NCBI GenBank assembly: GCA_040954595.2
Contig: CM082593.2
Span: forward strand, 10,416,001 to 10,480,000
DNA length: 64,000 nt
Direction: 5' to 3'
Source: Balanoglossus misakiensis
Taxonomy: Eukaryota; Hemichordata
Positions 24,201-39,200 of the stretch are shown here, one piece after another. A model generated the notes under the pieces. That model made no database searches, had not been told where the DNA came from, and saw only the letters and a program-made list of their open reading frames with translations. Within the stretch, counting starts at the first letter, position 1; each line of letters opens with the position of its first letter. Position numbers and translations under genes: made by a program.

Positions 24201-27200
24201 GTCGATTTTTGAAAAAAATCATGTGTGAAAATCATCAAAAAATGACAAATTTTCGACTTTGCAAAATCTCAAAATTTCGTCAATTTTTGAAAAAAATCAT
24301 GGGTGAAAATCATCAAAAAATGACAAATTTTCGTCTTTGCAAAATCTCAAAATTTCGTCCATTTTAAAAAAAAAACGGGGGAAAATCATCAAAAAATGAC
24401 AAATTTTCGACTTTGCAAAATCTAAAAATTTCGTCGATTTTTGAAAAAAATCATGGGTGAAAATCATCAAAAAATGACAAATTTTCGACTTTGCAAAATC
24501 TCAAAATTTCGTCGGTTTTTGAAAAAATAATATGGGTGAAAATCATCAAAAAATGACAAATTTTCGACTTTGCAAAATCTCAAAATTTCGTCGGTTTTGA
24601 AAAAAATCATGGGTTCGTCGATTTTTTTAAATAAAAACATGGGTGAAAATCATCAAAAAATGACACATTTTCGACTTTGCAAAATCTCAAAATTTCGTCG
24701 ATTTTTGAAAAAAATCATGGGGGAAAATCATGAAAAAAATGACAAATTTTCCTCTTTGCAAAATCTCAAAATTTCGTCGATTTTTAAAAAAAGACATGGG
24801 TGAAAATCATCAAAAAATAACAAATTTTCGACTTTGCAAAATCTCAAAATTTCGTCCATTTTTGAAAAAAAATCATGGGTAAAAATCATCAAAAAATGAC
24901 AAATTTTGAAAAAAAACGGGTGAAAATCATCAAAAAATGACACATTTTCGACTTTGCAAAATCTCAAAATTTCGTCGATTTTTGAAAAAAATCATGGGGG
25001 AAAATCATGAAAAAAATGACAAATTTTCCTCTTTGCAAAATCTCAAAATTTCGTCGGTTTTTGAAAAATAATATGGGTGAAAATCATCAAAAAATGACAA
25101 ATTTTCGACTTTGCAAAATCTCAAAATTTCGTCGGTTTTGAAAAAAATCATGGGTTCGTCGATTTTTTTAAATAAAAACATGGGTGAAAATCATCAAAAA
25201 ATGACACATTTTCGACTTTGCAAAATCTCAAAATTTCGTCGATTTTTGAAAAAAATCATGGGGGAAAATCATGAAAAAAATGACAAATTTTCCTCTTTGC
25301 AAAATCTCAAAATTTCGTCGATTTTTAAAAAAAGACATGGGTGAAAATCATCAAAAAATAACAAATTTTCGACTTTGCAAAATCTCAAAATTTCGTCCAT
25401 TTTTGAAAAAAAATCATGGGTAAAAATCATCAAAAAATGACAAATTTTGAAAAAAAACGGGTGAAAATCATCAAAAAATGACACATTTTCGACTTTGCAA
25501 AATCTCAAAATTTCGTCGATTTTTGAAAAAAAATCATGGGTGAAAATCATCAAAAAATGACAAATTTTCGTCTTTGCAAAATCTCAAAATTTCGTCCATT
25601 TCTGAAAAAAAATTATGGGTAAAAATCATCAAAAATGACAAATTTTCATCTTTGCAAAATCTCAAATTTTCGTCGATTTTTGAAAAAAAATCATTGTTGA
25701 AAATCATCAAAAAATGACAAAATTTTCGACTTTGCAAAATCTCAAAATTTCGACGATTTTTGAAAAAAATCATGGGGGAAAATCATGAAAAAATGACAAA
25801 TTTTCGTCTTTGTAAAATCTCAAAATTTCGTCCATCTTTGAAAAAAATCATGGGTGAAAATCATCAAAAAATGACAAATTTTCGACTTTGCAAAATCTCA
25901 ACATTTCGTCAATTTTTGAAAAAATCGTGGGTGAAAATCATCAAAAAATGACAAATTTTCGACTTTGCAAAATCTCAAAATTTCGTCGATTTTTGAAAAA
26001 AATCATGGGGGAAAATCATGAAAAAATGACAAATTTTCCTCTCTGCAAAATCTCAAAATTTCGTCGATTTTTGAAAAAAAATCTTGGGTGAAAATCATCA
26101 AAAAATGACAAATTTTCGTCTTTGCAAAATCTCAAAATTTCGTCCATTTTTGAAAAAAAATCATGGGTAAAAATCATCAAAAATGACAAATTTTCGTCTT
26201 TGCAAAATCTCAAATTTTCGTCGATTTTTGAAAAAAAATCATGGTTGAAAATCATCAAAAAATGACAAAATTTTCGACTTTGTAAAATCACAAAATTTCG
26301 TCGATTTTGAAAAAAATCATAGGTTCGTCGATTTTTAAAAAAAAAACATGGGTGAAAATCATCAAAAAATGACAAATTTTGAAAAAAAAACGGGTGAAAA
26401 TCATCAAAAAAATGACACATTTTCGTCGACTTTGCAAAATCTCAAAATTTCGTCGATTTTTGAAAAAAATCATGGGGGAAAATCATGAAAAAATGACAAA
26501 TTTTCCTCTTTGCAAAATCTCAAAATTTCGTCGATTTTTAAAAAAAGACATGGGTGAAAATCATCAAAAAATAACAAATTTTCGACTTTGCAAAATCTCA
26601 AAATTTCGTCCATTTTTGAAAAAAAATCATGGGTAAAAATCATCAAAAAATGACAAATTTTCGTCTTTGCAAAATCTCACAATTTCGTCGATTTTTGAAA
26701 AAAATCATGTGTGAAAATCATCAAAAAATGACAAATTTTCGACTTTGCAAAATCTCAAAATTTCGTCAATTTTTGAAAAAATCATGGGTGAAAATCATCA
26801 AAAAATGACAAATTTTCGTCTTTGCAAAATCTCAAAATTTCGTCCATTTAAAAAAAAAAACGGGGGAAAATCATCAAAAAATGACAAATTTTCGACTTTG
26901 CAAAATCTAAAAATTTCGTCGATTTTTGAAAAAAATCATGGGTGAAAATCATCAAAAAATGACAATTTTCGACTTTGCAAAATCTCAAAATTTCGTCGGT
27001 TTTTGAAAAATAATATGGGTGAAAATCATCAAAAAATGACAAATTTTCGACTTTGCAAAATCTCAAAATTTCGTCGGTTTTGAAAAAAATCATGGGTTCG
27101 TCGATTTTTTTAAAAAAAAACATGGGTGAAAATCATCAAAAAATGACACATTTTCGACTTTGCAAAATCTCAAAATTTCGTCGATTTTTGAAAAAAATCA

Positions 27201-30200
27201 TGGGGGAAAATCATGAAAAAAATGACAAATTTTCCTCTTTGCAAAATCTCAAAATTTCGTCGATTTTTAAAAAAAGACATGGGTGAAAATCATCAAAAAA
27301 TAACAAATTTTCGACTTTGCAAAATCTCAAAATTTCGTCCATTTTTGAAAAAAAATCATGGGTAAAAATCATCAAAAAATGACAAATTTTGAAAAAAAAC
27401 GGGTGAAAATCATCAAAAAATGACACATTTTCGACTTTGCAAAATCTCAAAATTTCGTCGATTTTTGAAAAAAAATCATGGGTGAAAATCATCAAAAAAT
27501 GACAAATTTTCGTCTTTGCAAAATCTCAAAATTTCGTCCATTTCTGAAAAAAAATTATGGGTAAAAATCATCAAAAATGACAAATTTTCATCTTTGCAAA
27601 ATCTCAAATTTTCGTCGATTTTTGAAAAAAAATCATTGTTGAAAATCATCAAAAAATGACAAAATTTTCGACTTTGCAAAATCTCAAAATTTCGACGATT
27701 TTTGAAAAAAATCATGGGGGAAAATCATGAAAAAATGACAAATTTTCGTCTTTGTAAAATCTCAAAATTTCGTCGATTTTTGAAAAAAATCATGGGGGAA
27801 AATCATGAAAAAATGACAAATTTTCCTCTCTGCAAAATCTCAAAATTTCGTCGATTTTTGAAAAAAAATCTTGGGTGAAAATCATCAAAAAATGACAAAT
27901 TTTCGTCTTTGCAAAATCTCAAAATTTCGTCCATTTTTGAAAAAAAATCATGGGTAAAAATCATCAAAAATGACAAATTTTCGTCTTTGCAAAATCTCAA
28001 ATTTTCGTCGATTTTTGAAAAAAAATCATGGTTGAAAATCATCAAAAAATGACAAAATTTTCGACTTTGTAAAATCACAAAATTTCGTCGATTTTGAAAA
28101 AAATCATAGGTTCGTCGATTTTTAAAAAAAAAACATGGGTGAAAATCATCAAAAAATGACAAATTTTGAAAAAAAAACGGGTGAAAATCATCAAAAAAAT
28201 GACACATTTTCGTCGACTTTGCAAAATCTCAAAATTTCGTCGATTTTTGAAAAAAATCATGGGGGAAAATCATGAAAAAATGACAAATTTTCCTCTTTGC
28301 AAAATCTCAAAATTTCGTCGATTTTTAAAAAAAGACATGGGTGAAAATCATCAAAAAATAACAAATTTTCGACTTTGCAAAATCTCAAAATTTCGTCCAT
28401 TTTTGAAAAAAAATCATGGGTAAAAATCATCAAAAAATGACAAATTTTCGTCTTTGCAAAATCTCACAATTTCGTCGATTTTTGAAAAAAATCATGTGTG
28501 AAAATCATCAAAAAATGACAAATTTTCGACTTTGCAAAATCTCAAAATTTCGTCAATTTTTGAAAAAATCATGGGTGAAAATCATCAAAAAATGACAAAT
28601 TTTCGTCTTTGCAAAATCTCAAAATTTCGTCCATTTTAAAAAAAAAACGGGGGAAAATCATCAAAAAATGACAAATTTTCGACTTTGCAAAATCTAAAAA
28701 TTTCGTCGATTTTTGAAAAAAATCATGGGTGAAAATCATCAAAAAATGACAAATTTTCGACTTTGCAAAATCTCAAAATTTCGTCGGTTTTTGAAAAATA
28801 ATATGGGTGAAAATCATCAAAAAATGACAAATTTTCGACTTTGCAAAATCTCAAAATTTCGTCGGTTTTGAAAAAAATCATGGGTTCGTCGATTTTTTTA
28901 AATAAAAACATGGGTGAAAATCATCAAAAAATGACACATTTTCGACTTTGCAAAATCTCAAAATTTCGTCGATTTTTGAAAAAAATCATGGGGGAAAATC
29001 ATGAAAAAAATGACAAATTTTCCTCTTTGCAAAATCTCAAAATTTCGTCGATTTTTAAAAAAAGACATGGGTGAAAATCATCAAAAAATAACAAATTTTC
29101 GACTTTGCAAAATCTCAAAATTTCGTCCATTTTTGAAAAAAAATCATGGGTAAAAATCATCAAAAAATGACAAATTTTGAAAAAAAACGGGTGAAAATCA
29201 TCAAAAAATGACACATTTTCGACTTTGCAAAATCTCAAAATTTCGTCGATTTTTGAAAAAAAATCATGGGTGAAAATCATCAAAAAATGACAAATTTTCG
29301 TCTTTGCAAAATCTCAAAATTTCGTCCATTTCTGAAAAAAAATTATGGGTAAAAATCATCAAAAATGACAAATTTTCATCTTTGCAAAATCTCAAATTTT
29401 CGTCGATTTTTGAAAAAAAATCATTGTTGAAAATCATCAAAAAATGACAAAATTTTCGACTTTGCAAAATCTCAAAATTTCGACGATTTTTGAAAAAAAT
29501 CATGGGGGAAAATCATGAAAAAATGACAAATTTTCGTCTTTGCAAAATCTCAAAATTTCGTCCATCTTTGAAAAAAATCATGGGTGAAAATCATCAAAAA
29601 ATGACAAATTTTCGACTTTGCAAAATCTCAACATTTCGTCAATTTTTGAAAAAATCGTGGGTGAAAATCATCAAAAAATGACAAATTTTCGACTTTGCAA
29701 AATCTCAAAATTTCGTCGATTTTTGAAAAAAATCATGGGGGAAAATCATGAAAAAATGACAAATTTCCTCTCTGCAAAATCTCAAAATTTCGTCGATTTT
29801 TGAAAAAAAATCTTGGGTGAAAATCATCAAAAAATGACAAATTTTCGTCTTTGCAAAATCTCAAAATTTCGTCCATTTTTGAAAAAAAATCATGGGTAAA
29901 AATCATCAAAAATGACAAATTTTCGTCTTTGCAAAATCTCAAATTTTCGTCGATTTTTGAAAAAAAATCATGGTTGAAAATCATCAAAAAATGACAAAAT
30001 TTTCGACTTTGTAAAATCACAAAATTTCGTCGATTTTGAAAAAAATCATAGGTTCGTCGATTTTTAAAAAAAAAACATGGGTGAAAATCATCAAAAAATG
30101 ACAAATTTTGAAAAAAAAACGGGTGAAAATCATCAAAAAAATGACACATTTTCGTCGACTTTGCAAAATCTCAAAATTTCGTCGATTTTTGAAAAAAATC

Positions 30201-33200
30201 ATGGGGGAAAATCATGAAAAAATGACAAATTTTCCTCTTTGCAAAATCTCAAAATTTCGTCGATTTTTAAAAAAAGACATGGGTGAAAATCATCAAAAAA
30301 TAACAAATTTTCGACTTTGCAAAATCTCAAAATTTCGTCCATTTTTGAAAAAAAATCATGGGTAAAAATCATCAAAAAATGACAAATTTTCGTCTTTGCA
30401 AAATCTCACAATTTCGTCGATTTTTGAAAAAAATCATGTGTGAAAATCATCAAAAAATGACAAATTTTCGACTTTGCAAAATCTCAAAATTTCGTCAATT
30501 TTTGAAAAAATCATGGGTGAAAATCATCAAAAAATGACAAATTTTTGTCTTTGCAAAATCTCAAAATTTCGTCCATTTTAAAAAAAAAACGGGGGAAAAT
30601 CATCAAAAAATGACAAATTTTCGACTTTGCAAAATCTAAAAATTTCGTCGATTTTTGAAAAAATCATGGGTGAAAATCATCAAAAAATGACAAATTTTCG
30701 ACTTTGCAAAATCTCAAAATTTCGTCGGTTTTTGAAAAATAATATGGGTGAAAATCATCAAAAAATGACAAATTTTCGACTTTGCAAAATCTCAAAATTT
30801 CGTCGGTTTTGAAAAAAATCATGGGTTCGTCGATTTTTTTAAATAAAAACATGGGTGAAAATCATCAAAAAATGACAAATGTTCGACTTTGCAAAATCTA
30901 AAAATTTCGTCGATTTTTGAAAAAAAATCATGGGTGAAAATCATCAAAAAATGACAAATTTTCGTCTTTGCAAAATCTCAAAATTTCGTCCATTTTTGAA
31001 AAAAAAATCATGGGTAAAAATCATCAAAAATGACAAATTTTGAAAAAAAAACGGGTGAAAATCATCAAAAAAATGACACATTTTCGTCGACTTTGCAAAA
31101 TCTCAAAATTTCGTCGATTTTTGAAAAAAATCATGGGGGAAAATCATGAAAAAATGACAAATTTTCCTCTTTGCAAAATCTCAAAATTTCGTCGATTTTT
31201 AAAAAAAGACATGGGTGAAAATCATCAAAAAATAACAAATTTTCGACTTTGCAAAATCTCAAAATTTCGTCCATTTTTGAAAAAAAATCATGGGTAAAAA
31301 TCATCAAAAAATGACAAATTTTCGTCTTTGCAAAATCTCACAATTTCGTCGATTTTTGAAAAAAATCATGTGTGAAAATCATCAAAAAATGACAAATTTT
31401 CGACTTTGCAAAATCTCAAAATTTCGTCAATTTTTGAAAAAATCATGGGTGAAAATCATCAAAAAATGACAAATTTTCGTCTTTGCAAAATCTCAAAATT
31501 TCGTCCATTTTAAAAAAAAAACGGGTGAAAATCATCAAAAAATGACAAATTTTCGACTTTGCAAAATCTCAAAATTTCGTCGATTTTTGAAAAAAAATCA
31601 TGGGTGAAAATCATCAAAAAATGACAAATTTTCGTCTTTGCAAAATCTCAAAATTTCGTCCATTTTTGAAAAAAAATCATGGGTGAAAATCATCAAAAAA
31701 TGACAAATTTTCGTCTTTGCAAAATCTCAAAATTTCGTCCATTTCTGAAAAAAAATTATGGGTAAAAATCATCAAAAATGACAAATTTTCATCTTTGCAA
31801 AATCTCAAATTTTCGTCGATTTTTGAAAAAAAATCATGGTTGAAAATCATCAAAAAATGACAAATTTTCCTCTTTGCAAAATCTCAAAATTTCGTCGATT
31901 TTTTGAAAAATTTTCAACTTTGCAAAATCTCAAAATTTCGTTGATTTTTGAAAAAAATCATGGGGGAAAATCATCAAAAATGACAAATTTACGACTACAA
32001 AATCTCAAAATTTCGTCGATTTGTGAAAAAAAATCATGGGTGAAAATCATCAAAAAATGACAAATTTTCGACTGCAAAATCTCAAAATTTCGTCGATTTT
32101 TGAAATAAATCATTGTTGAAATCATCAAAAAATGACACATTTTCGACTTTGCAAAATCTCAAAATTTCGTCGATTTTTGAAAAAAAAACGGGTGAAAATC
32201 ATCAAAAAATGACAAATTTGGAAAAAAAAACGGGTGAAAATCATCAAAAAATGACACATTTTCGACTTTGTAAAATCACAAAATTTCGTCGATTTTGAAA
32301 AAAATCATAGGTTCGTCGATTTTTTAAAAAAAAACATGGGTGAAAATCATCAAAAAATGACAAATTTTGAAAAAAAAACGGGTGAAAATCATCAAAAAAT
32401 GACACATTTTCGACTTTGCAAAATCTCAAAATTTCGTCGATTTTTGAAAAAAAAACGGGTGAAAATCATCAAAAAATGACAAATTTTGAAAAAAAAACGG
32501 GTGAAAATCATCAAAAAATGACACATTTTCGACTTTGTAAAATCACAAAATTTCGTCGATTTTGAAAAAAATCATAGGTTCGTCGATTTTTTTAAAAAAA
32601 ACATGGATGAAAATCATCAAAACATGACAAATTTTGAAAAAAAAACGGGTGAAAATCATCAAAAAATGACACATTTACGACTTTGCAAAATCTCAAAATT
32701 TCGTCGATTTTTGAAAAAAAATCATGGGTGAAAATCATCAAAAAATGAAAATTTTTCGTCTTTGCAAAATCTCAAAATTTCGTCCATTTTTGAAAAAAAA
32801 ATCATGGGTAAAAATCATCAAAAATGACAAATTTTCGTCTTTGCAAAATCTCAAAATTTCGTCGATTTTTGAAGAAAATCATGGGTGAAAATCATCAAAA
32901 AATGACAAATTTTCGACTTTGCAAAATCTCAAAATTTTTTCGATTTTTGAAAAAAAACATGGGTAAAAATTATCAAAAAATGACAAATTTTCGACTTTGC
33001 AAAATCTCAAAATTTCGTAGATTTTTGAAAAAAAACATGGGTAAAAATCATCAAAAAATGACAAATTTTCGTCTTTGCAAAATCTCACAATTTCGTCGAT
33101 TTTTGAAAAAAATCATGTGTGAAAATCATCAAAAAATGACAAATTTTCGACTTTGCAAAATCTCAAAATTTCGTCAATTTTTGAAAAAATCACGGGTGAA

Positions 33201-36200
33201 AATCATCAAAAAATGACAAATTTTCGTCTTTGCAAAATCTCAAAATTTCGTCCATTTTAAAAAAAAAAACGGGGGAAAATCATCAAAAAATGACAAATTT
33301 TCGACTTTGCAAAATCTAAAAATTTCGTCGATTTTTGAAAAAAATCATGGGTGAAAATCATCAAAAATGACAAATTTTCGACTTTGCAAAATCTCAAAAT
33401 TTCGTCGGTTTTTGAAAAATAATATGGGTGAAAATCATCAAAAAATGACAAATTTTCGACTTTGCAAAATCTCAAAATTTCGTCGATTTTTGAAAAAAAA
33501 TCATGGGTGAAAATCATCAAAAAATGACAAATTTTCGTCTTTGCAAAATCTCAAAATTTCGTCCATTTTTGAAAAAAAATCATGGGTGAAAATCATCAAA
33601 AAATGACAAATTTTCGTCTTTGCAAAATCTCAAAATTTCGTCCATTTCTGAAAAAAAATTATGGGTAAAAATCATCAAAAATGACAAATTTTCATCTTTG
33701 CAAAATCTCAAATGTTCGTCGATTTTTGAAAAAAAATCATGGTTGAAAATCATCAAAAAATGACAAATTTTCCTCTTTGCAAAATCTCAAAATTTCGTCG
33801 ATTTTTTGAAAAATTTTCAACTTTGCAAAATCTCAAAATTTCGTTGATTTTTGAAAAAAATCATGGGGGAAAATCATCAAAAATGACAAATTTACGACTA
33901 CAAAATCTCAAAATTTCGTCGATTTGTGAAAAAAAATCATGGGTGAAAATCATCAAAAAATGACAAATTTTCGACTGCAAAATCTCAAAATTTCGTCGAT
34001 TTTTGAAAAAAATCATTGTTGAAAATCATCAAAAAATGACAAATTTTGAAAAAAAAACGGGTGAAAATCATCAAAAAATGACACATTTTCGACTTTGTAA
34101 AATCACAAAATTTCGTCGATTTTGAAAAAAATCATAGGTTCGTCGATTTTTTTAAAAAAAACATGGGTGAAAATCATCAAAAAATGACAAATTTTGAAAA
34201 AAAAACGGGTGAAAATCATCAAAAAATGACACATTTTCGACTTTGCAAAATCTCAAAATTTCGTCGATTTTTGAAAAAAAAACGGGTGAAAATCATCAAA
34301 AAATGACAAATTTTGAAAAAAAAACGGGTGAAAATCATCAAAAAATGACACATTTTCGACTTTGTAAAATCACAAAATTTCGTCGATTTTGAAAAAAATC
34401 ATAGGTTCGTCGATTTTTTAAAAAAAAACATGGATGAAAATCATCAAAACATGACAAATTTTGAAAAAAAAACGGGTGAAAATCATCAAAAAATGACACA
34501 TTTACGACTTTGCAAAATCTCAAAATTTCGTCGATTTTTGAAAAAAAATCATGGGTGAAAATCATCAAAAAATGAAAATTTTTCGTCTTTGCAAAATCTC
34601 AAAATTTCGTCCATTTTTGAAAAAAAAATCATGGGTAAAAATCATCAAAAATGACAAATTTTCGTCTTTGCAAAATCTCAAAATTTCGTCGATTTTTGAA
34701 GAAAATCATGGGTGAAAATCATCAAAAAATGACAAATTTTCGACTTTGCAAAATCTCAAAATTTTTTCGATTTTTGAAAAAAAACATGGGTAAAAATTAT
34801 CAAAAAATGACAAATTTTCGACTTTGCAAAATCTCAAAATTTCGTAGATTTTTGAAAAAAAACATGGGTAAAAATCATCAAAAAATGACAAATTTTCGAC
34901 TTTGCAAAATCTCAAAATTTCGTCAATTTTGAATAAAAATCATGGGTGAAAATCATCAAAAAATGACAAATTTTCGACTTTGCAAAATCTCAAAATTTCG
35001 TCGATTTTTGAAAAAAAACCGGGTGAAAATCATCAAAAAATGACACATTTACGACTTTGCAAAATCTCAAAATTTCGTCGATTTTTGAAAAAAAATCATG
35101 GGTGAAAATCATCAAAAAATGACAAATTTTCGATTTTGCAAAATCTCAAAATTTCGTCGATTTTTGAAAAAAAAATCATGGGTAAAAATCATCAAAAATG
35201 ACAAATTTTCGTCTTTGCAAAATCTCAAAATTTCGTCGATTTTTGAAGAAAATCATGGGTGAAAATCATCAAAAAATGACAAATTTTCGACTTTGCAAAA
35301 TCTCAAAATTTTTTCGATTTTTGAAAAAAAACATGGGTAAAAATTATCAAAAAATGACAAATTTTCGACTTTGCAAAATCTCAAAATTTCGTAGATTTTT
35401 GAAAAAAACATGGGTAAAAATCATCAAAAAATGACAAATTTTCGACTTTGCAAAATCTCAAAATTTCGTCAATTTTGAATAAAAATCATGGGTGAAAATC
35501 ATCAAAAAATGACAAATTTTCGACTTTGCAAAATCTCAAAATTTCGTCGATTTTTGAAAAAAAAACCGGGTGAAAATCATCAAAAAATGACACATTTACG
35601 ACTTTGCAAAATCTCAAAATTTCGTCGATTTTTGAAAAAAAAATCATGGTGAAAATCATCAAAAAATGACAAATTTTCGATTTTGCAAAATCTCAAAATT
35701 TCGTCGATTTTTGAAAAAAAACGGGTGAAAATCATCAAAAAATGACACATTTTCGTCGACTTTGCAAAATCTCAAAATTTCGTCGATTTTTGAAAAAAAT
35801 CATGGGTGAAAATCATCAAAAAATGACAAATTTTCGACTTTGCAAAATCTCAACATTCGTCAATTTTTGAAAAAATCGTGGGGTGAAAATCATCAAAAAA
35901 TGACAAATTTTCGACTTTGCAAAATCTCAAAATTTCGTCGATTTTTGAAAAAATCATGGGGGAAAATCATGTAAAAATGACAAATTTTCCTCTCTGCAAA
36001 ATCTCAAAATTTCGTCGATTTTTGAAAAAAATCATTGTTGAAAATCATCAAAAAATGACAAATTTTCGACTTTGCAAAATCTCAAAATTTTGTTGATTTT
36101 TGAAAAAAATCATAGGTGAAAATCATCAAAAAATGACAAATTTTCGACTTTGCAAAATCTCAAAATTTTTCGATTGTTGAAAAAAATCATCGGTGAAAAT

Positions 36201-39200
36201 CATCAAAAATGACAAATTTTTCGACTTTGCAAAATCTCAAAATTTTGTTGATTTTTGAAAAAAATCATAGGTGGAAAATCATCAAAAAATGACAAATTTT
36301 CGACTTTGCAAAATCTCAAAATTTCGTCGATTTTTGAAGAAAATCATGGGTGAAAATCATCAAAAAATGACAAATTTTGAAAAAAAAACGGGTGAAAATC
36401 ATCAAAAAATGACACATTTACGACTTTGCAAAATCTCAAAATTTCGTCGATTTTTGAAAAAAAACCGGGTGAAAATCATCAAAAAATGACACATTTACGA
36501 CTTTGCAAAATCTCAAAATTTCGTCGATTTTGAAAAAAAATCATGGGTGAAAATCATCAAAAAATGACAAATTTTCGATTTTGCAAAATCTCAAAATTTC
36601 GTCGATTTTTGAAAAAAAACGGGTGAAAATCATCAAAAAATGACACATTTTCGTCGACTTTGCAAAATCTCAAAATTTCGTCGATTTTTGAAAAAAATCA
36701 TGGGGGAAAATCATGAAAAAAATGACAAATTTTCCTCTTTGCAAAATCTCAAAATTTCGTCGATTTTTAAAAAAAGACATGGGTGAAAATCATCAAAAAA
36801 TAACAAATTTTCGACTTTGCAAAATCTCAAAATTTCGTCCATTTTTGAAAAAAAATCATGGGTAAAAATCATCAAAAAATGACAAATTTTGAAAAAAAAC
36901 GGGTGAAAATCATCAAAAAATGACACATTTTCGACTTTGCAAAATCTCAAAATTTCGTCGATTTTTGAAAAAAAATCATGGGTGAAAATCATCAAAAAAT
37001 GACAAATTTTCGTCTTTGCAAAATCTCAAAATTTCGTCCATTTCTGAAAAAAAATTATGGGTAAAAATCATCAAAAATGACAAATTTTCATCTTTGCAAA
37101 ATCTCAAATTTTCGTCGATTTTTGAAAAAAAATCATTGTTGAAAATCATCAAAAAATGACAAAATTTTCGACTTTGCAAAATCTCAAAATTTCGACGATT
37201 TTTGAAAAAAATCATGGGGGAAAATCATGAAAAAATGACAAATTTTCGTCTTTGCAAAATCTCAAAATTTCGTCCATCTTTGAAAAAAATCATGGGTGAA
37301 AATCATCAAAAAATGACAAATTTTCGACTTTGCAAAATCTCAACATTTCGTCAATTTTTGAAAAAATCGTGGGTGAAAATCATCAAAAAATGACAAATTT
37401 TCGACTTTGCAAAATCTCAAAATTTCGTCGATTTTTGAAAAAAATCATGGGGGAAAATCATGAAAAAATGACAAATTTTCCTCTCTGCAAAATCTCAAAA
37501 TTTCGTCGATTTTTGAAAAAAAATCTTGGGTGAAAATCATCAAAAAATGACAAATTTTCGTCTTTGCAAAATCTCAAAATTTCGTCCATTTTTGAAAAAA
37601 AATCATGGGTAAAAATCATCAAAAATGACAAATTTTCGTCTTTGCAAAATCTCAAATTTTCGTCGATTTTTGAAAAAAAATCATGGTTGAAAATCATCAA
37701 AAAATGACAAAATTTTCGACTTTGTAAAATCACAAAATTTCGTCGATTTTGAAAAAAATCATAGGTTCGTCGATTTTTAAAAAAAAAACATGGGTGAAAA
37801 TCATCAAAAAATGACAAATTTTGAAAAAAAAAACGGGTGAAAATCATCAAAAAAATGACACATTTTCGTCGACTTTGCAAAATCTCAAAATTTCGTCGAT
37901 TTTTGAAAAAAATCATGGGGGAAAATCATGAAAAAATGACAAATTTTCCTCTCTGCAAAATCTCAAAATTTCGTCGATTTTTGAAAAAAAATCTTGGGTG
38001 AAAATCATCAAAAAATGACAAATTTTCGTCTTTGCAAAATCTCAAAATTTCGTCCATTTTTGAAAAAAAATCATGGGTAAAAATCATCAAAAATGACAAA
38101 TTTTCGTCTTTGCAAAATCTCAAATTTTCGTCGATTTTTGAAAAAAAATCATGGTTGAAAATCATCAAAAAATGACAAAATTTTCGACTTTGTAAAATCA
38201 CAAAATTTCGTCGATTTTGAAAAAAATCATAGGTTCGTCGATTTTTAAAAAAAAAACATGGGTGAAAATCATCAAAAAATGACAAATTTTGAAAAAAAAA
38301 CGGGTGAAAATCATCAAAAAAATGACACATTTTCGTCGACTTTGCAAAATCTCAAAATTTCGTCGATTTTTGAAAAAAATCATGGGGGAAAATCATGAAA
38401 AAATGACAAATTTTCCTCTTTGCAAAATCTCAAAATTTCGTCGATTTTTAAAAAAAGACATGGGTGAAAATCATCAAAAAATAACAAATTTTCGACTTTG
38501 CAAAATCTCAAAATTTCGTCCATTTTTGAAAAAAAATCATGGGTAAAAATCATCAAAAAATGACAAATTTTCGTCTTTGCAAAATCTCACAATTTCGTCG
38601 ATTTTTGAAAAAAATCATGTGTGAAAATCATCAAAAAATGACAAATTTTCGACTTTGCAAAATCTCAAAATTTCGTCAATTTTTGAAAAAATCATGGGTG
38701 AAAATCATCAAAAAATGACAAATTTTCGTCTTTGCAAAATCTCAAAATTTCGTCCATTTTAAAAAAAAAACGGGGGAAAATCATCAAAAAATGACAAATT
38801 TTCGACTTTGCAAAATCTAAAAATTTCGTCGATTTTTGAAAAAAATCATGGGTGAAAATCATCAAAAAATGACAAATTTTCGACTTTGCAAAATCTCAAA
38901 ATTTCGTCGGTTTTTGAAAAATAATATGGGTGAAAATCATCAAAAAATGACAAATTTTCGACTTTGCAAAATCTCAAAATTTCGTCGGTTTTGAAAAAAA
39001 TCATGGGTTCGTCGATTTTTTTAAATAAAAACATGGGTGAAAATCATCAAAAAATGACAAATGTTCGACTTTGCAAAATCTAAAAATTTCGTCGATTTTT
39101 GAAAAAAAATCATGGGTGAAAATCATCAAAAAATGACAAATTTTCGTCTTTGCAAAATCTCAAAATTTCGTCCATTTTTGAAAAAAAATCATGGGTAAAA